A stretch of DNA of 64,000 bases from Corythucha ciliata (lineage: Eukaryota > Arthropoda > Insecta > Hemiptera > Tingidae): the NCBI GenBank assembly GCA_038030265.1, contig CM075943.1:27776001-27840000 (forward strand), read 5' to 3'. The stretch's first letter is position 1. The number at the start of each line of letters is the position of its first letter. This document shows, piece by piece, positions 63,321 through 64,000 of the stretch. The notes below the pieces were generated by a model, which searched no databases, was not told the origin of the DNA, and saw nothing but the letters and a program-made list of their open reading frames with translations. A program made the translations under genes and the position numbers.

Positions 63321-64000
63321 CTTCCACGACACCCCGGAGAGAGGGTCTAAGAAACGGCTGAGACCCGGATGGTTTCTGAGAATTTGAGAAGACTCATCAA
63401 TTCGCACGATCAATTCGATTCAGAGTACACTTTCAAAGCCTCGGAGAATCACGGGAACACGAATGTGACTGCGCTTAGCGAACAATAAAAATTCTTTTAA
63501 AATAAATTACTTCAAAACAGGTTACCACTGAAACCTATAACGACTTTACGGCTTCACTGATAATTTTTTCTCTATTTGTATTTCGCGGCAAGTCACAAGT
63601 GGGAGAAAGGGGAAGCTGAAAAATCGTATTTCATGAGGAATGCGAGACCCATCAGTGTTTGGTTCAACTATAGGTAAGGCACTATAAAACACGAGTACTG
63701 CAACCCGCCAATCGGCGCCATACTTGGTCCCTCATATGATTTTAATTGTCACCTGATCACATTGACAAGTAGGATATTTTTATTTATTTCGACCGCATTC
63801 TGCGTTTGTTTGCTGTTACGATGACAATTTTTTCATTAATGATATTGTGTTTACCCTAACGAGACGGAGGGACCAAATATGGCGCTGAAATCCTTGTTGC
63901 AGTACCTGTGTTTTAAAGGTTCCTCACTATAAGTGGTATCGACTGGCAGCCATCTTAACACTTTTTTATTTATCAAATAAGCACTGAGTACTCTGTTTAT
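63321..64000. other. Window end, nothing recognised
   Basis: No clear gene or repeat boundary in the last 0.7 kb. Confidence 0.3.

Overview
This is a stretch of AT-rich, transposon-laden animal nuclear DNA, almost certainly from an arthropod. The evidence is a spliced gene for a Spätzle-family cytokine with GT..AG introns, TA-inserting mariner elements, ISL2EU/Harbinger, MULE and hAT remnants, and degenerate jockey-like LINE fragments. There are no bacterial-type operons, no rRNA and no confident functional tRNA. The species cannot be named from the sequence alone.

The one host gene I can assemble is on the + strand. Five adjacent coding segments at 31.9-33.3 kb encode a pro-domain and a seven-cysteine Spätzle cystine knot. 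Phase-matched upstream exons at 28.96 kb and (signal peptide) 16.33 kb complete a 272-residue secreted precursor. The first intron would be about 12.6 kb and carries a tandem duplication, a LINE fragment, minisatellite and several MITEs.

Layout. 0-4.2 kb: inverted-repeat elements, a minisatellite block and a foldback with four exact-period 40-bp repeats. 4.2-8.4 kb: small MITE, tRNA-like B-box sequence, broken LINE (minus strand) interrupted by a large mariner-type foldback. 8.8-9.97 kb: reverse copy of dispersed repeat 'A' and a 0.9-kb inverted repeat. 12.4-12.9 kb: nested palindromes. 13.5-15.4 kb: repeat A plus minisatellite. 16.3-33.35 kb: Spätzle locus. 35.8-37.0 kb: GC-rich repeats split by a MULE remnant. 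37.37-43.7 kb: tandem units of repeat A plus DD41D mariner, then a 1.3-kb foldback. 43.7-45.2 kb: 296-bp tandem repeats paralogous to 13.6-15.1 kb. 45.2-51.5 kb: mostly nothing recognisable, one tRNA-like sequence and one minisatellite. 51.58-55.30 kb: a MITE split by a 3.56-kb hAT-type element (8-bp target-site duplication) whose interior is largely degenerate minisatellite. 57.4-60.0 kb: ISL2EU/Harbinger-like THAP and DDE remnants between 41-bp direct repeats. 60.9-64 kb: MITE, degenerate repeats and a broken Tc1/IS630-like transposase.

The mobile DNA is deeply nested: TA-targeting elements repeatedly sit in the TA microsatellite inside repeat A, and minisatellites occur as pairs in opposite orientation. 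Most repeat boundaries were read by eye and are approximate unless an exact target-site duplication is stated.
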